A stretch of DNA of 64,000 bases from positions 117,501-181,500 of the forward strand of contig CAJNDS010001979.1 in assembly GCA_905221605.1 (NCBI GenBank). Direction: 5' to 3'. This document shows positions 29,139 through 38,684 of the stretch, piece by piece. Numbering within the stretch: the stretch's first letter is position 1; each line of letters starts with the position of its first letter. Both the position numbers and the translations under genes were made by a program. The DNA comes from Symbiodinium natans (taxonomy: Eukaryota; Sar; Dinophyceae; Suessiales; Symbiodiniaceae). The notes beneath the pieces were generated by a model. That model made no database searches, was not told the origin of the DNA, and saw nothing but the letters and a program-made list of their open reading frames with translations.

Positions 29139-29190
29139 GTACGGGGCCCATCGTGGAGGCCAGCTACGCACCCCCCAAGAACCCAAGTGC
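29139..29190 (+). CDS. Candidate exon, unknown
   Basis: Acceptor tctcccag|GT, then TGPIVEASYAPPKNPSA. The pyrimidine-rich tract before AG is a good acceptor. It then merges into decayed CCCTAAA-type repeat. Confidence 0.35.
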
Positions 29191-29339
29191 TGAACCTCAA
29201 GCCCAGCATCCCCAAAAACCTAGGCGCTCAACCCTAAACCCTGAACTCCTAAGCCCGAAATCCTGAACTCCTCAACTCCCAAACCCTGCACTCTGAACGC
29301 CCAAGTTCGGGATTTGGGGCCTAGGGTTTAGGGCTTCAG

Positions 29340-29720
29340 GGTTTGCCACGCCAGGGTGTGGGCAAAGGCGACAAGAGTACTATGATGGGGGTTTGCATGG
29401 TGGCTTGTCCATTGAATCGTACTCGGCAAGGTTCCCTGCGGGAGGCTCAGGCCATAGGAACTCACACTTCGCACGTGCTCCAGAATGCTGAGTTCGTGGT
29501 GCGAGAGGGCGAACGAGAAGCACGGGAATGTGTCGACATGCGGTATCGGCAGAGACTTGCCTTCTGGAGACTTTGGCCCCTAAAGCCACCTTCTGTAGAT
29601 GGCCTGGGTGGACGACGTGGCATGATGCTGGCGCATCGTCGCCCTCATCAGTGCAGTGCAAGTCTCATGCTTATAACTTATAACTTATTACCACATCGTC
29701 TCCTCAGCAACCCACCCTAA
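29340..29720 (+). other. Unique island with 125-codon open frame
   Basis: One + frame is open from about 29343 to a stop near 29718 (contains VREGEREARECVDMRYRQRL) and a minus frame is open too. There is no motif. It may be a decayed gene or retroelement piece. Confidence 0.3.
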
Positions 29721-29929
29721 CCCTAAACCCAAAACCCTACACCCTAAAGCCTCCAAAACCCTGCACCCTAGTCCCTAAAGTCCAATCCCTAACCCCCACA
29801 CCCAAAACCCCAAATCCTCAACCCCAAGCCCTAAACCCACACACCCAAAAGACAACTGAAGTCCAAGACCCTTCTACATCAGGGCCTCTGGAAGGATGGC
29901 TCCAGGACCGGTTTGCGATCTGTCGAGTG

Positions 29930-30200
29930 GGGTTTGGGATTTAGGGTTTGGGGTTTGCGGGATGGGGTTTACAGTACAGTTTATGGTTTGGGGTGCTTGC
30001 GGTGTAGGCCTTAGTTTTTAGGGTTCGGGGTTCAGGGTGTTGGCTTAGGGTTTTGGGGTTTCGGTTGACGGATTTTTCCGGTTTTCTTTTGGCCGCAGGT
30101 TTTTGGCGTTAAGGTCTTTTCGGGTTAAAGGTTTGGGGGCTGCGGGTTTAGGTTTAGGAGTTCATGTTCGGGGTTTTTGGTGGGCAGGGTGTCTGGAAGA
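29930..30200 (+). repeat. Decayed TTTAGGG/TTTGGGG tract
   Basis: Highly mutated units in one orientation, no gene. Confidence 0.6.
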
Positions 30201-30304
30201 GTACATCTTGACCCGCGTCCTGTGCTAGATCTCTCAACAGCCACACCCACCTAAGCCCCTAAACCTTTATGCCCTGAACCCCTGAACCCCTGAAATCCTA
30301 AACC

Positions 30305-30650
30305 CCGTACTTGAAGACAAAGGGGATCACAGTGGTCCCGGGGAAGGCGGTATTTCCCGTCAAACCCCCTTCGGAAGCAGGAAGGCGGTTCAAGCGCAAG
30401 GCAAGAATAGTCACTTGCGGAAACTTCGTGGCGAAGAACGAGGAGGAGGACTCACACACAGTGCTGGCGCAGCAGGTCGCCGAGGCAGCCAGGCGATATT
30501 GGGCCCTGGTCAACGGCGATGTGAAAAACGCCTTTCTCAGAACGCCAATACCTCCCGGCACAGTGTTGGCGCTTCGACCGCCCCACATACTGGTCGGGGC
30601 AGGACTGGCTCAACCGGACGAGGTATGGGAGGTGAAGACTGCATTTAGAG
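30305..30650 (+). CDS. Ty1/copia reverse-transcriptase fragment
   Basis: The frame reads KRKARIVTCGNFVAKNEEED, later ALVNGDVKNAFLRTPIPPGT, then LALRPPHILVGAGLAQPDEV. The KARIV.CGNF and DVKNAFL segments are hallmark motifs of the copia-type reverse transcriptase (RVT_2), with D in DVK being the first catalytic aspartate. The fragment begins abruptly after a telomere-like 'ctaaacc' and stops just where the ALYGL motif should come, passing into CCC-rich repeat. The YxDD active site, RNase H and other domains are absent. Confidence 0.82.
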
Positions 30651-30659
30651 CCCCAAACC

Positions 30660-30905
30660 CCCGTAACCCGAAAGCCCTAAACCCAAGCCCTAAACCCCAA
30701 ACCCCAAAACCCCTGCGCCCCCGAAGCCCCTTAAGCCCCCTAAGCCCCCTAAGCCCTCCAAGCCCCCTGAGCCCCTAAGCCCCCAGAGCCCCTGAGCCCG
30801 AAACCCCAAACACTAAACCCCAAACGCTAAACCCCAAACCCCAAACCCCAAACCCCAAACCGGGTTTAGGGTTTAGGGTTTAGGGTTTAGGGTTTAGGGT
30901 TTAGG
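30660..30905. repeat. Mixed CCCCTAAG, CCCCAAA and TTTAGGG tract
   Basis: CCCCTAAGC units, then CCCCAAA units, then six TTTAGGG units (30865-30904) in the opposite orientation: a head-to-head switch within 20 bp. Confidence 0.88.
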
Positions 30906-30958
30906 ACCCCAAACCCCAAACCCTGAACCCTAAACCCTAGGCCCGAAAGCCCCCTAAG

Positions 30959-31038
30959 TCCGTTGGTTCTGGGAGGAGTGCCAACACCACATCCAAGCAG
31001 GGTTGCCACCCGAAGCCGGCTGGCCCAGGAAGGGCAGG
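30959..31038 (+). CDS. Candidate exon, unknown
   Basis: Acceptor ctaag|TC, then RWFWEECQHHIQAGLPPEAG and WPRKGR. Two Trp, His and Cys in a compact frame suggest a genuine protein segment. It lies 300 bp from the copia fragment, so origin from the same element is possible but not shown. TTTAGGG repeats follow. Confidence 0.4.
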
Positions 31039-31224
31039 GTTGAGGGTTGAGGGTTGAGGGTGTAGGGTTTAGGGTTAGGGTTTAGGATTTAGGGTTTAGG
31101 GTGCGCTTAGTTAGGATATTAGTGGGGTGTCACACGTGCAGGATGCGACAAGAGAAGCAAAGTTCAAACCAACACCTTGAGAAGGTTTCGTGAACAGCCT
31201 ATTTGAGCATGTTCTCGGTAAGCC

Positions 31225-31387
31225 TAAGCCCTAAGCCCTAGGCCCTAAGTTCTAAGCCCTAAGCCCTAAGCCCTAAGCCCTAAGCCCTAAACCCTAAGCC
31301 CTAAGTCCTAAACCCTAAACCCTAAACCCTAAACCCTAAACCCTAAACCCTAAACCCTAAACCCTAAACCCTAAACCCTAAACCCTG
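31225..31387 (-). repeat. CCCTAAG then CCCTAAA array
   Basis: About 10 CCCTAAG units then 12 CCCTAAA units: a sharp variant boundary within one array. Confidence 0.95.
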
Positions 31388-31483
31388 AACCAAACCCCAC
31401 GGAACCCCAAGCCCCTAAGCCCAAAAGCCCAGGTGCCTTTGGAAATGCCTTGGCGAGGCTTCCTGTCAAGAGGCGCAGGGATG

Positions 31484-31562
31484 GCTTAGGGTTTAGGGTT
31501 TAGGGTTTAGGGTTTAGGGTTTAGGATTTAGGGTTTAGGGTTTAGGGTTTCGGGTTTAGGGT
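31484..31562 (+). repeat. TTTAGGG array
   Basis: About 11 units with one GATTTAG variant. Confidence 0.93.
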
Positions 31563-31664
31563 TCTCTATCCCCCCAAATACCCTAAACTCTAAACGAGGC
31601 TCCTGCTTGGGCAAAGAAGCCGCAGAACCCCAAACCCTACGGCTTAAACTTAAGGAAGAGGTCG

Positions 31665-31775
31665 GAAGAATTGCTAGTTTGATTCCCTCGATTCCCTCAG
31701 GGTTCCTCTATCATTATACTGCAATAGCCTTCAAAACCCCTATTCTAATAATGAAGGCCCCTACATTAAATGAGG
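31665..31775. mobile_element. Dispersed repeat, family I copy 2
   Basis: Contains 'aaaacccctattctaataat' and 'gaaggcccctaca', homologous to 25316-25415. Confidence 0.5.
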
Positions 31776-31904
31776 AAGCCTTTGGCGGCATCTGTTGCAA
31801 CGGCAAGCCTGAGCCCACAGGAAGCTCATGGGTTTGGGGTTTAGGGTTTGGGGTTTGGGGTTTAGGGTTTGGGGTTTAGGGTTTGGGGTTGGGGTTCAGG
31901 GCTT

Positions 31905-32390
31905 AGATGGCACAGGAGCTGCACTACACAGTGGAACCACGCCTTGCTGCATGTTGGCGCCAACATTGTCGGGCACATGCAGCCACATCAAGTTTCGGGG
32001 CCATAGTTGCAGCACTACTCAGATACTGAGATGAAGGAGCGCCTGCTGAGGCGGCAGGAGTTGAAGAGCAAGGAGCAGGTGTATGGCTACCATGCTGTTC
32101 CACACTCAGTTGGGAAACACACTTTCTGGTTTGTGCCAATACGAATGCAACGAGTTCATCTCAGAGATTGGCATCTCAGCAGCCGCCGTCGATGCATCCT
32201 TGCGAAAATGGACCTTGCCCACGTGCTGTGGCTACTGTGTGGGTGCGCTCACGTCCCGCACTCGAGCTTGACGCGAACTTTTCAATGTCGACCTGCCAAC
32301 TTTCTACAAACTTGTCCACCTGCCGATCCATACGAACTTCTGGTCCCCACTGCAATTCGTTCAGCATTGGAGTTCCCTAAGCCCTAATTA
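31905..32390 (+). other. Unique island with overlapping open frames
   Basis: Several + frames are open over 480 bp. The most protein-like (32010-32270) reads YSDTEMKERLLRRQELKSKE and later YGYHAVPHSVGKHTFWFV, but it is preceded by an in-frame stop and has no ATG. It may be an exon with unseen acceptor. No family recognised. Confidence 0.3.
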
Positions 32391-32469
32391 CACCCTAAAA
32401 ACCCATCCCAAGCCCTAAGCCCTCTACACTAACCCCTAAACCCCAAAAAGCCTAAACCCCAAACCCCAA

Positions 32470-32560
32470 ACCCCAAGCCCTAAGCCCTAAGCCCTAAACC
32501 CTAAACCCTAAACCCTAAACCCTAAACCCTAAACCCTAAAGGCCTAAACCCTAAACCCGA
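32470..32560 (-). repeat. CCCTAAG/CCCTAAA array
   Basis: About 12 units. The 32565-32690 island following shows no decisive frame. Confidence 0.92.
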
Positions 32561-32687
32561 ACTAGACCCTTCAACCTTAAGTAGGGCGTCCAGGGCTCCA
32601 GGGATGATGGGGCCGCTGGAAGTGGCGGTATTCGCCGGTTCCCCTTGGCGCCCCCGAACACCTGGGGACCCGGGGTTCGCGGTTCAG

Positions 32688-32785
32688 GGGTTTAGGGTTT
32701 AGGGTTTAGGGTTTAGGGTTTAGGGTTTGGGGTTTGGGGTTTCGGGTTTAGGGTTTCGGGTTTAGGGTTTCGGGTTTAGGGTTCT
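32688..32785 (+). repeat. TTTAGGG/TTTCGGG array
   Basis: About 14 units, the second half alternating TTTAGGG with TTTCGGG. Decayed repeat to 33080. Confidence 0.92.
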
Positions 32786-33085
32786 CGCGGTTTAGGGGTG
32801 TTGTTGGAGTCTTGGGGGGCTTTGGGGGCGCTCTCGGGGCGTAAGGGTTTGGGGGCTGTAGGTTTTTAAGCTTGTAGCGTTTCGGGGGCTTACGGCTGTT
32901 AAGGTTGGCTTAGGATTGAGGATTTAGGGTTTGGGGTGTTCAGGGATTTTCGTGTTACCTACAAAGCGTCGCAGCCCTACATGACAAGCTACTCACAAAT
33001 TCCCCCTCGATCCTCCAAGAAGGCCTTCGAATCTTCATACTACTAGGGCTCACAACCCCATGCTCAACCATAGGACTCTTTGCTT

Positions 33086-33147
33086 AGGGTTTAGGGTTTA
33101 GGGTTTAGGGTTTAGGGTTTAGGGTTTAGGGTTTAGGGTTTAGGGTG
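33086..33147 (+). repeat. TTTAGGG array
   Basis: Nine perfect units left of the Cys-rich island. Confidence 0.94.
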
Positions 33148-33283
33148 ACTATCCAGTATCATCGCCCATCCTGCCGCTGGCCAGACATGCGAGCCCGTCT
33201 GCGCGCCGCCGCAGTGCTCGACGAGCTGCCAGCCGCTGAAGACGGCGAAGTGCGCGCAGGCAAGGGGCGGCAGCCCCCGGTAG
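33148..33283 (+). CDS. Candidate exon, Cys-rich CxxPxCxxxC module
   Basis: The + frame reads AAGQTCEPVCAPPQCSTSCQ then PLKTAKCAQ. Its C-x3-C-x4-C-x3-C spacing is identical to that of the exon at 38564, and the C-x-x-P-x-C-x3-C core recurs at 42984. The opposite strand is also open (LACAHFAVFSGWQLVEHCGG...), so strand is not certain; the shared cysteine spacing favours +. Unlike most exons it lies between TTTAGGG on the left and CCCTAAA on the right. Confidence 0.4.
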
Positions 33284-33481
33284 CCCTAAACCCTAAACCC
33301 TAAACCCTAAACCCTAAACCCTAAACCCTAAACCCTAAACCCTAAACCCTAGACCCTACACCCTACACCCTAAACCCTAAACCCTAAACCCTAAACCCTA
33401 AACCCTAAACCCTAAACCCTAAACCCTAAACCCTAAACCCTAAACCCTAAGCCCTAAACCCTAAGCCCTAAACCCTAAACC
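33284..33481 (-). repeat. CCCTAAA array
   Basis: About 28 units, with CCCTAGA/CCCTACA units in the middle. Confidence 0.96.
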
Positions 33482-33603
33482 AATGCGAAGCGCCTAACTG
33501 CCAGACGGGCTCTTGGGATTTTGAAGCGTGGTCAAGGGGTTGGAGGGTGTTGGGATGAAGGGCTTTAGGGCCTCCAAGCCCGAAGTAAAGATATAGGCGC
33601 AGC

Positions 33604-33900
33604 ATGGTGCAGGTCTACAGTGTGAGCCTCTATCTGTTGTCCTTCCCCCTTCGTGAGGAGCGGATGAAAGTTCACGTGGATTGTTGGGCTAATGTTTGGG
33701 AACTTGCGAGCGGGGTTGTCATCGCAAGCAGTAGGACAGGGGATACAAACAAGGAACTGCCACCAGTTAACGACACGCGGAAACGACTAGCCAAAATCGA
33801 GGGGGAGCATCCCAACCCCGACCATCTATCCACGCTGCCAGAAGTGCGATTCGCCTCGCTGTGCCGTCATCTGCCTGAAGCCCAGGGAGCTAGGGTTTAG
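33604..33900 (+). CDS. Candidate ORF from ATG, unknown
   Basis: ATG at 33604 opens 98 codons (MVQVYSVSLYLLSFPLREER..., later VNDTRKRLAKIEGEHPNPDH) to a TAG within the first telomere-like unit at 33898. The hydrophobic start followed by Arg/Glu could be a weak signal anchor. The stop being supplied by repeat suggests a truncated gene or an exon whose donor is before 33893. Confidence 0.35.
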   Translation: MVQVYSVSLYLLSFPLREERMKVHVDCWANVWELASGVVIASSRTGDTNKELPPVNDTRKRLAKIEGEHPNPDHLSTLPEVRFASLCRHLPEAQGARV

Positions 33901-34480
33901 GGTTTAAGGTTTTGGAGTTTAGGGTTTAAGGTTTATGCCACTTCGGGGGTTCAGGGGAGTTTAGGGTTTGGGGTTCAGGATGGGTTTAGGGTATAGGGTT
34001 TGGGGTTTAGGATGAGTTTAGGGTTTAGGACGGGTTTTTGTGTTTAGGGTCCCTAGCTGGTGTGAGGTGCTGCCGCCAGGCATCAATGCGTCAAAAGCAA
34101 GGTAACCCAAAGTTGTACCATCAGGGTTTTGGTTTTAGGGCTTCTCCTGGCCCTTCAGGGCCAAAGTGCCCTGTGCGCAACAACTTCCTGCAGGTTACAT
34201 GAGGGTTTTTGGGCTGCAGGACGGTTGTAGATTGGTTCAGAACGCTGGCCCTAAATCTTTATATAAGGGAGGGGTGGGGGTTTTACACAGGAGCCTAAAC
34301 AGTCAGCAATATTGTTGTCCCCGTATACTCCCCATTTACCCATAATATCATGGACTGCGTCGGTCACCGAAATCTTCAGTGCCTTTGGCCGAAAACCCAA
34401 GCCCAAACCCCCCAAACCCGGCCCAAACCCCCAGCCCTAGTCCAACCCCCGAAGCCCTTAAGCCCTAAACTCTAAGACCC
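33900..34480. other. Decayed repeat and unassigned sequence
   Basis: Mutated TTTAGGG units to 34045, then unique sequence including a possible TATA-like 'tttatataagg' at 34258 and a poly-C run at 34480. No gene supported. Confidence 0.4.
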
Positions 34481-34524
34481 CCCCCCCCCCCCAGTTGAAA
34501 AAAATCCCAAAATCCAAAGCCCAA

Positions 34525-34596
34525 GGTCCAGAGAAGCAGTGTGAGGGCGGCAAGGATTGCGGTGCTTGCAAGACCGCGCGGATGCCCGGGCTCTGA
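34525..34596 (+). CDS. Candidate terminal exon, Cys-rich
   Basis: The frame reads GPEKQCEGGKDCGACKTARM then PGL and TGA at 34594. The Cys pattern is C-x5-C-x2-C. It may belong to the same Cys-rich gene family as the islands at 33148, 38564 and 42984, but the spacing differs. Confidence 0.35.
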   Translation, partial: GPEKQCEGGKDCGACKTARMPGL

Positions 34597-34679
34597 TGTC
34601 TTGGTGCTCCTTTCATGGAGGGTTTGGGGAGTTTAGGGTCTGGACTGGAGGGTGTGGTTGGGGTTTAGAGTGGGTTTAG

Positions 34680-34800
34680 GTGAGTTTAGGGTTTAGTGTT
34701 TAGTGTTTGGAGGGTTTAGAGGGTTTACAGGGTTTAGAGGGTGTAGAGGGTTTAGAGGGTTTAGAAGGTTCAGAGGGAGTTTAGGGAGTTTAGGAAGTTT
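34680..34800 (+). repeat. GTTTAGAGG nonamer tract
   Basis: About 12 units of 'ggtttagag' and related forms, another local variant of the telomere unit. Confidence 0.8.
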
Positions 34801-35006
34801 AGGGACTTTAAGGAGTTAAGGGGGTTTCGGGAAAACCCTAAAACCCTGAACCCTGAAGCCCTAAACGCATCAAAATCAGGTTTAGGGTTCAGGGTTTCTC
34901 ATCGAAACGCTGAGCCGTGTACTGACCCTCTCGCACAGCCAAAGCCTGAAATCCACAAAGGTTGATGCTGGCGATGATTGACAAGTGAAGCCTCTAAATG
35001 CAGAAG

Positions 35007-35107
35007 TTGGGACGTTCCCCCTTATACCACTAGTTCTTAGTAGGGATTATCGTACCCCCTACTATATTCCCTATTAAGGACGATTAGAAAAAAGGGGGAA
35101 CATCTAA
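35007..35107. mobile_element. MITE-like element, family D copy 1
   Basis: A 101-bp element with inverted ends TTGGGACGTTCCCCCTTAT and AAAGGGGGAACATCTAA. Copies at 47191-47282 and 59595-59694. Confidence 0.72.
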
Positions 35108-35281
35108 GCGCAAAAGGTGAAAAGAAGGGTCGCCGAAGTTTGCAACGACCTAAGCCCTTAAAAAAGACCAGCATCGAAGCTCCTTGCAGCAGTAGGCCCA
35201 GTAAATCCCTAAACCCTAAATCCTAAACCCGAAACCCTAAACCCAGTAAATCTTTGAACCCTAGATCCCTAAGCCCTCAAT

Positions 35282-35640
35282 CCCAAACCCAAAACCCTAA
35301 ACCCTAAACCCTAAACCCTAAACCCTAAACCCTAAACCCTAAACCCTAAACCCTAAACCCTAAACCCTAAACCCTAAACCCTAAACCCTAAACCCTAAAC
35401 CCTAAACCCTAAACCCTAAACCCTAAACCCTAAACCCTAAACCCTAAACCCTAAACCCTAAACCCTAAACCCTAAACCCTAAACCCTAAACCCTAAACCC
35501 TAAAAAACCCTAACCCTAAACCCTAAACCCTAAACCCTAAACCCTAAACCCTAAACCCTAAACCCTAAACCCTAAACCCTAAACCCTAAACCCTAAACCC
35601 TAAACCCTAAACCCTAAACCCTAAACCCTAAACCCTAAAG
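35282..35640 (-). repeat. Long CCCTAAA array
   Basis: About 51 units with a single disturbance at 35505-35515. One of the longest and purest heptamer arrays in the window, next to the AT-rich block. Confidence 0.98.
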
Positions 35641-35662
35641 CCTAAGGATATTTAAATGTTAA

Positions 35663-35911
35663 TTCAAAAGTGGGCAACGGTGATTTTCGGCATCCCCAAA
35701 AGTCTGCGGCGAGGTGACTTTTTCCGTTTGCCTCAAAAGTGGGCAACGGTGATTTTCCTGGCCTCAAAGCAGGTGCCTCTGATTTTTCAAGCCCTAAAAG
35801 TGGCAACGGTGATTTTCCGGCCTCTTAGGGTTTAACGGTAGGGTTTAGGGTTTCAAAAGTGGGCAACGGGTTTTTTCCGGCCTCAAAAGTGGGCAACGGT
35901 GATTTTCCGGG
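35663..35911 (+). repeat. Minisatellite, unit TCAAAAGTGGGCAACGGTGA
   Basis: Five to six copies of a roughly 30-bp core (continuing TTTTCCGGCC) with variable spacers. The copy at 35764 is strongly decayed, and one spacer contains a telomere unit (35826-35851). Confidence 0.9.
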
Positions 35912-36022
35912 ATGCGGACCAAAAAAATTTATTTAGGATCAAGAAAAAATTATTTAGGATCAAGAAAAAATGTATTTAGGATCGAAAAATAATTTATTCT
36001 GTTCTTCCGACGGAGAAAGAGA

Positions 36023-36362
36023 AAATGGGATGGAGGGAGGGAGAAAAGGAGGGAGGGAGGGAAGGAAGGGCGGAAGGACAGGAAGGAAGGAAGGAAGGAA
36101 GGAAGGAAGGACGGAAGGAAGGAAGGAAGCAAGGAAGGAAGGAAGGAAGGAAGCAAGGAAGCAAGGAAGCAAGGAAGCAAGGAAGCAAGGAAGCAAGGAA
36201 GCAAGGAAGCAGGGAAGGAAGGGAAGGAAAGGAAAGGAAAAGGAAAAGGACAAGGAAAAGGAAAGGAAAAGGAAAAGGAAAAGGAAAAGGAAAAGGAAAA
36301 GGAAAAGGAAAAGGAAAAGGAAAAGGAAAAGGAAAAGGAAAAGGAAAAGGAAAAGGAAAAGG
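36023..36362 (+). repeat. Purine microsatellite (GGAA)n, (GGAAGCAA)n, (GGAAAA)n
   Basis: A 340-bp polypurine strand with three successive unit types. Its Arg/Lys/Gly and Ser/Phe/Leu translations are periodicity artefacts. A short GGTCCTCTGGTC tandem follows at 36480-36550. Confidence 0.95.
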
Positions 36363-36847
36363 CCGGAATCAAGAAAGACAGAAAAAGGCAATTTCACAAA
36401 AGAAAGAAAGCAAGGAAGACGTCGTGCCAGCTTGCTTCAAAGCATACGTATTCTGGCCTTTGGTTGCTTGGTGCTGTGCTCCTAAGGTCCTCTGGTCACG
36501 TGGTCCTCTGGTCCTCCGGTCCTCCGGTCCCGTGGTTTCCCGGTCCCGTGGTCAGAGTTTGTTTTTATTTATTGCTTTTTGGTCATAATGGTATATTTAG
36601 TTCTGTAGGAAAACATAACATAACATATGATATATGTATGTGTATATATTAAAACAAAGTACAATGATATTATATAGTGGAATAGAGTATCATAGAACAC
36701 AATATCGTATAGTATACCTTTGTATGATAAAAAAAAACATCAAAAATCGTAGTAAGAAAGCGTATATGTATATATATATATAATGCTATTTGTATATATA
36801 AACTTCATAATACACAATACATATTTATTGTTTGTTTGGCGCCGGGC

Positions 36848-37125
36848 AAGCTTGTTCAACGCGTATGAATCCCTTCCAAACCCATGATGCGAGCATTGTG
36901 TTTGCAAATGGGGGGGGTCTGCGCCCCCCCCCCCCCCCTCAAACCCCCCGCTGCTTTTTTAAGCCAGCGTATGAATATCCTTTCCAAACCAATGATGCGA
37001 GCGTTGTGTTTGCAAATGGGGGGGGCTGCGCCCCCCCCAACCCCCCCGCTGTTTTCTTAGTCCGGGCAAGCTTGCTTCAAAGCACATGAATCCTTCCAAT
37101 CCCATGATGCGAGCACTTTTTTTGC
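36848..37125 (+). repeat. Three-copy tandem repeat with G-run/C-run hairpins
   Basis: Copies start about 36848, 36967 and 37080 and share 'catgatgcgagcattgtgtttgcaaatggg'-type sequence (two complete, one partial). Each complete copy carries a G7-9 run followed by tctgcg/ctgcg and a C8-15 run, an obvious hairpin. Related decayed pieces are near 36430 and 37720. Confidence 0.85.
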
Positions 37126-37127
37126 AT

Positions 37128-37715
37128 AATATAATAATACACAAAAACACAACACTTTTCAAGTATATACAAGAATATGCAGCAATATACACGTAAAACA
37201 AGAATAACTTACAACAATTTTCAGTAATTGACAATAGTATTCAATAATCGACAACAATATACAATAATATACAAAAATGTACAATAATACACAACAATAT
37301 ATACAATAATTTTCGAAAATATACAAAAAATATACAGTAATATAGAAAATCACAAAAACTCAATGACATGCAATAATGTAACATAGTATACAATAATATA
37401 CAATAATAGACAATAATATACAATGACATACAATAATATACTATAATATAGAATAATCTGCAGTAACATACAAAGAAAACCCAATAATATACAATAATGT
37501 ACAGTAATCTACAAAAAAGTGAATAATACACAATAATTTTGAAAATATACAATAACATTCAATAATATGCAACAATATAAAGTATTATAGAAAAATACAA
37601 GAAAATACACGACAATACAATAATACTCAACAAGATGTACAACAATATACAATAATATGCAAGAATATACAATGTCATACAATACTATACAAGAATATAC
37701 AATACTATGCCATAA
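37128..37715 (+). repeat. AT-rich 'acaataatat' tract
   Basis: Nearly 600 bp dominated by variants of ATACAATAAT, very poor in G on the + strand. Tyr/Ile/Cys-rich minus-strand frames here are composition artefacts. Confidence 0.88.
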
Positions 37716-37781
37716 TATACATGCTTCAGAGTATACGCATTTTTTGGAAACTTCTAATGCCAAGATGCCAGCATTGATTTG

Positions 37782-38000
37782 CAGCCTCTGCAAACTCAGA
37801 AATGCTGCTATTTACAGTATTTCCAGCCTTTGAAATCGCAGAAATGCTGCTATTTTCAGTATTTGCAGCCTCTGGAAACTCAGAAATGCTGCAGTGTACA
37901 GCATTTCCAGCTTCTGAAAGCGCAGAACTGCTGCTATATACAATATCTGCAGCCTCTCTGGGAACTCAGAAATGCTGCTATTTTCAGTAGTTCCTGCATA
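37782..38000 (+). repeat. 42-bp minisatellite, about five copies
   Basis: Units start at 37782, 37824, 37866, 37908 and 37950, consensus starting CAGCCTCTGAAACTCAGAAA and continuing TGCTGCTATTTTCAGTATTT. As 42 is a multiple of three, one + frame stays open and repeats a 14-residue motif (QPLETQKCCYFQYL). No start codon or promoter supports expression. Confidence 0.9.
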
Positions 38001-38207
38001 AATGCTGTGTTTTTCCGGTATTTAGAGCTTGCGAACGGCCAGAACTGCTGCATTTCTGAGCGTTTACGGCCTCCGCTTCGCTTGCAAGAAGCCTTCGAAG
38101 CCTTCAGTAAATTATTTTTTGATCCCAAATAGGTTTTTTTTTTGATCCGCCTAGAAATAAATTATTTTTTGATCCCAAATAATTTTTTTTGATCCCCTAC
38201 CCAGCAG

Positions 38208-38320
38208 GGTTTAGGGTTTAAGGTTTAGGGTTTAGGGTTTAGGGTTAGGGGAGCTTAGGGTTCAGGGTTTAGGGGTTTTAAGGGCTTTAGGGTTTAGGGC
38301 TTTTAGGGTTTAAGCTTTGG
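38208..38320 (+). repeat. Imperfect TTTAGGG array
   Basis: About 12 mutated units right of the AT-rich block. Confidence 0.85.
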
Positions 38321-38321
38321 G

Positions 38322-38445
38322 GAGTTGCAAGTGTCGAGCAGGAGCACTCTTAGAAACTATCTGGGGCGCTACGGGAAGTCGATGCGTAGGAGGGGGCAAA
38401 TCGTACAAGCCAACATGTGGCAGCACACAGCAGCAGCAGGCCGAG
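38322..38445 (+). CDS. Candidate coding island, basic peptide
   Basis: The open frame reads LQVSSRSTLRNYLGRYGKSM then RRRGQIVQANMWQHTAAAGR before CCCTAAA repeats. No clear splice borders or family. Confidence 0.3.
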
Positions 38446-38563
38446 GCCCTAAACCCTAAACCCCTAAACCCCTCAACCCCTAAACCCTAAACCCTAAACC
38501 CTAAACCCTAAAACCTAAACCCTAAACCCTAAAACCCTTAACAACTACCTCAAGCACCTCCAG

Positions 38564-38646
38564 AAAAATGGCAGCCCCCAGGAGTGCCAGACGACGTGCG
38601 CAGATCCTGTCTGCGACTGGAAGTGCTTCACCCGGCAAGGGCGGGT
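38564..38646 (+). CDS. Candidate exon, Cys-rich CxxPxCxxxC module
   Basis: Acceptor cacctccag|AAA, frame 0, reading KNGSPQECQTTCADPVCDWK then CFTRQGR, with a GT donor candidate after CGG (gtggcg). The C-x3-C-x4-C-x3-C spacing equals that at 33148. CCCTAAA repeats precede it. The module suggests a disulfide-rich, probably secreted or wall-type protein, by inference only. Confidence 0.5.
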
Positions 38647-38684
38647 GGCGGGGGTGGACTGAACCTAAACCGGTGAGTCTGCGA

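Larger units (their letters stand above)
35926..38198. mobile_element. AT-rich block bounded by inverted motif copies
   Basis: The left end has three to four tandem copies of TTATTTAGGATCAAGAAAAA (35926-35998). The right end (38107-38198) has three tandem copies of the inverted form, TTTTTTGATCCCAAATAA. Between them lie a purine microsatellite, an AT-rich core, a three-copy ~115-bp repeat and a 42-bp minisatellite. Base composition differs from the rest of the window. No transposase frame is seen, so a non-autonomous element or a satellite-rich insertion is inferred. Confidence 0.55.

Noticed and set aside
35950-36588. Overlapping Ser/Phe/Leu-rich and Lys/Arg/Gly-rich frames
   Set aside because: Translation of the GGAA/GGAAAA microsatellite on either strand; no evidence of a gene.
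37159-37793. Tyr/Ile/Cys-rich minus-strand frames resembling membrane proteins
   Set aside because: They follow from the ATACAATAAT composition; hydrophobicity is a by-product of AT-rich repeats.
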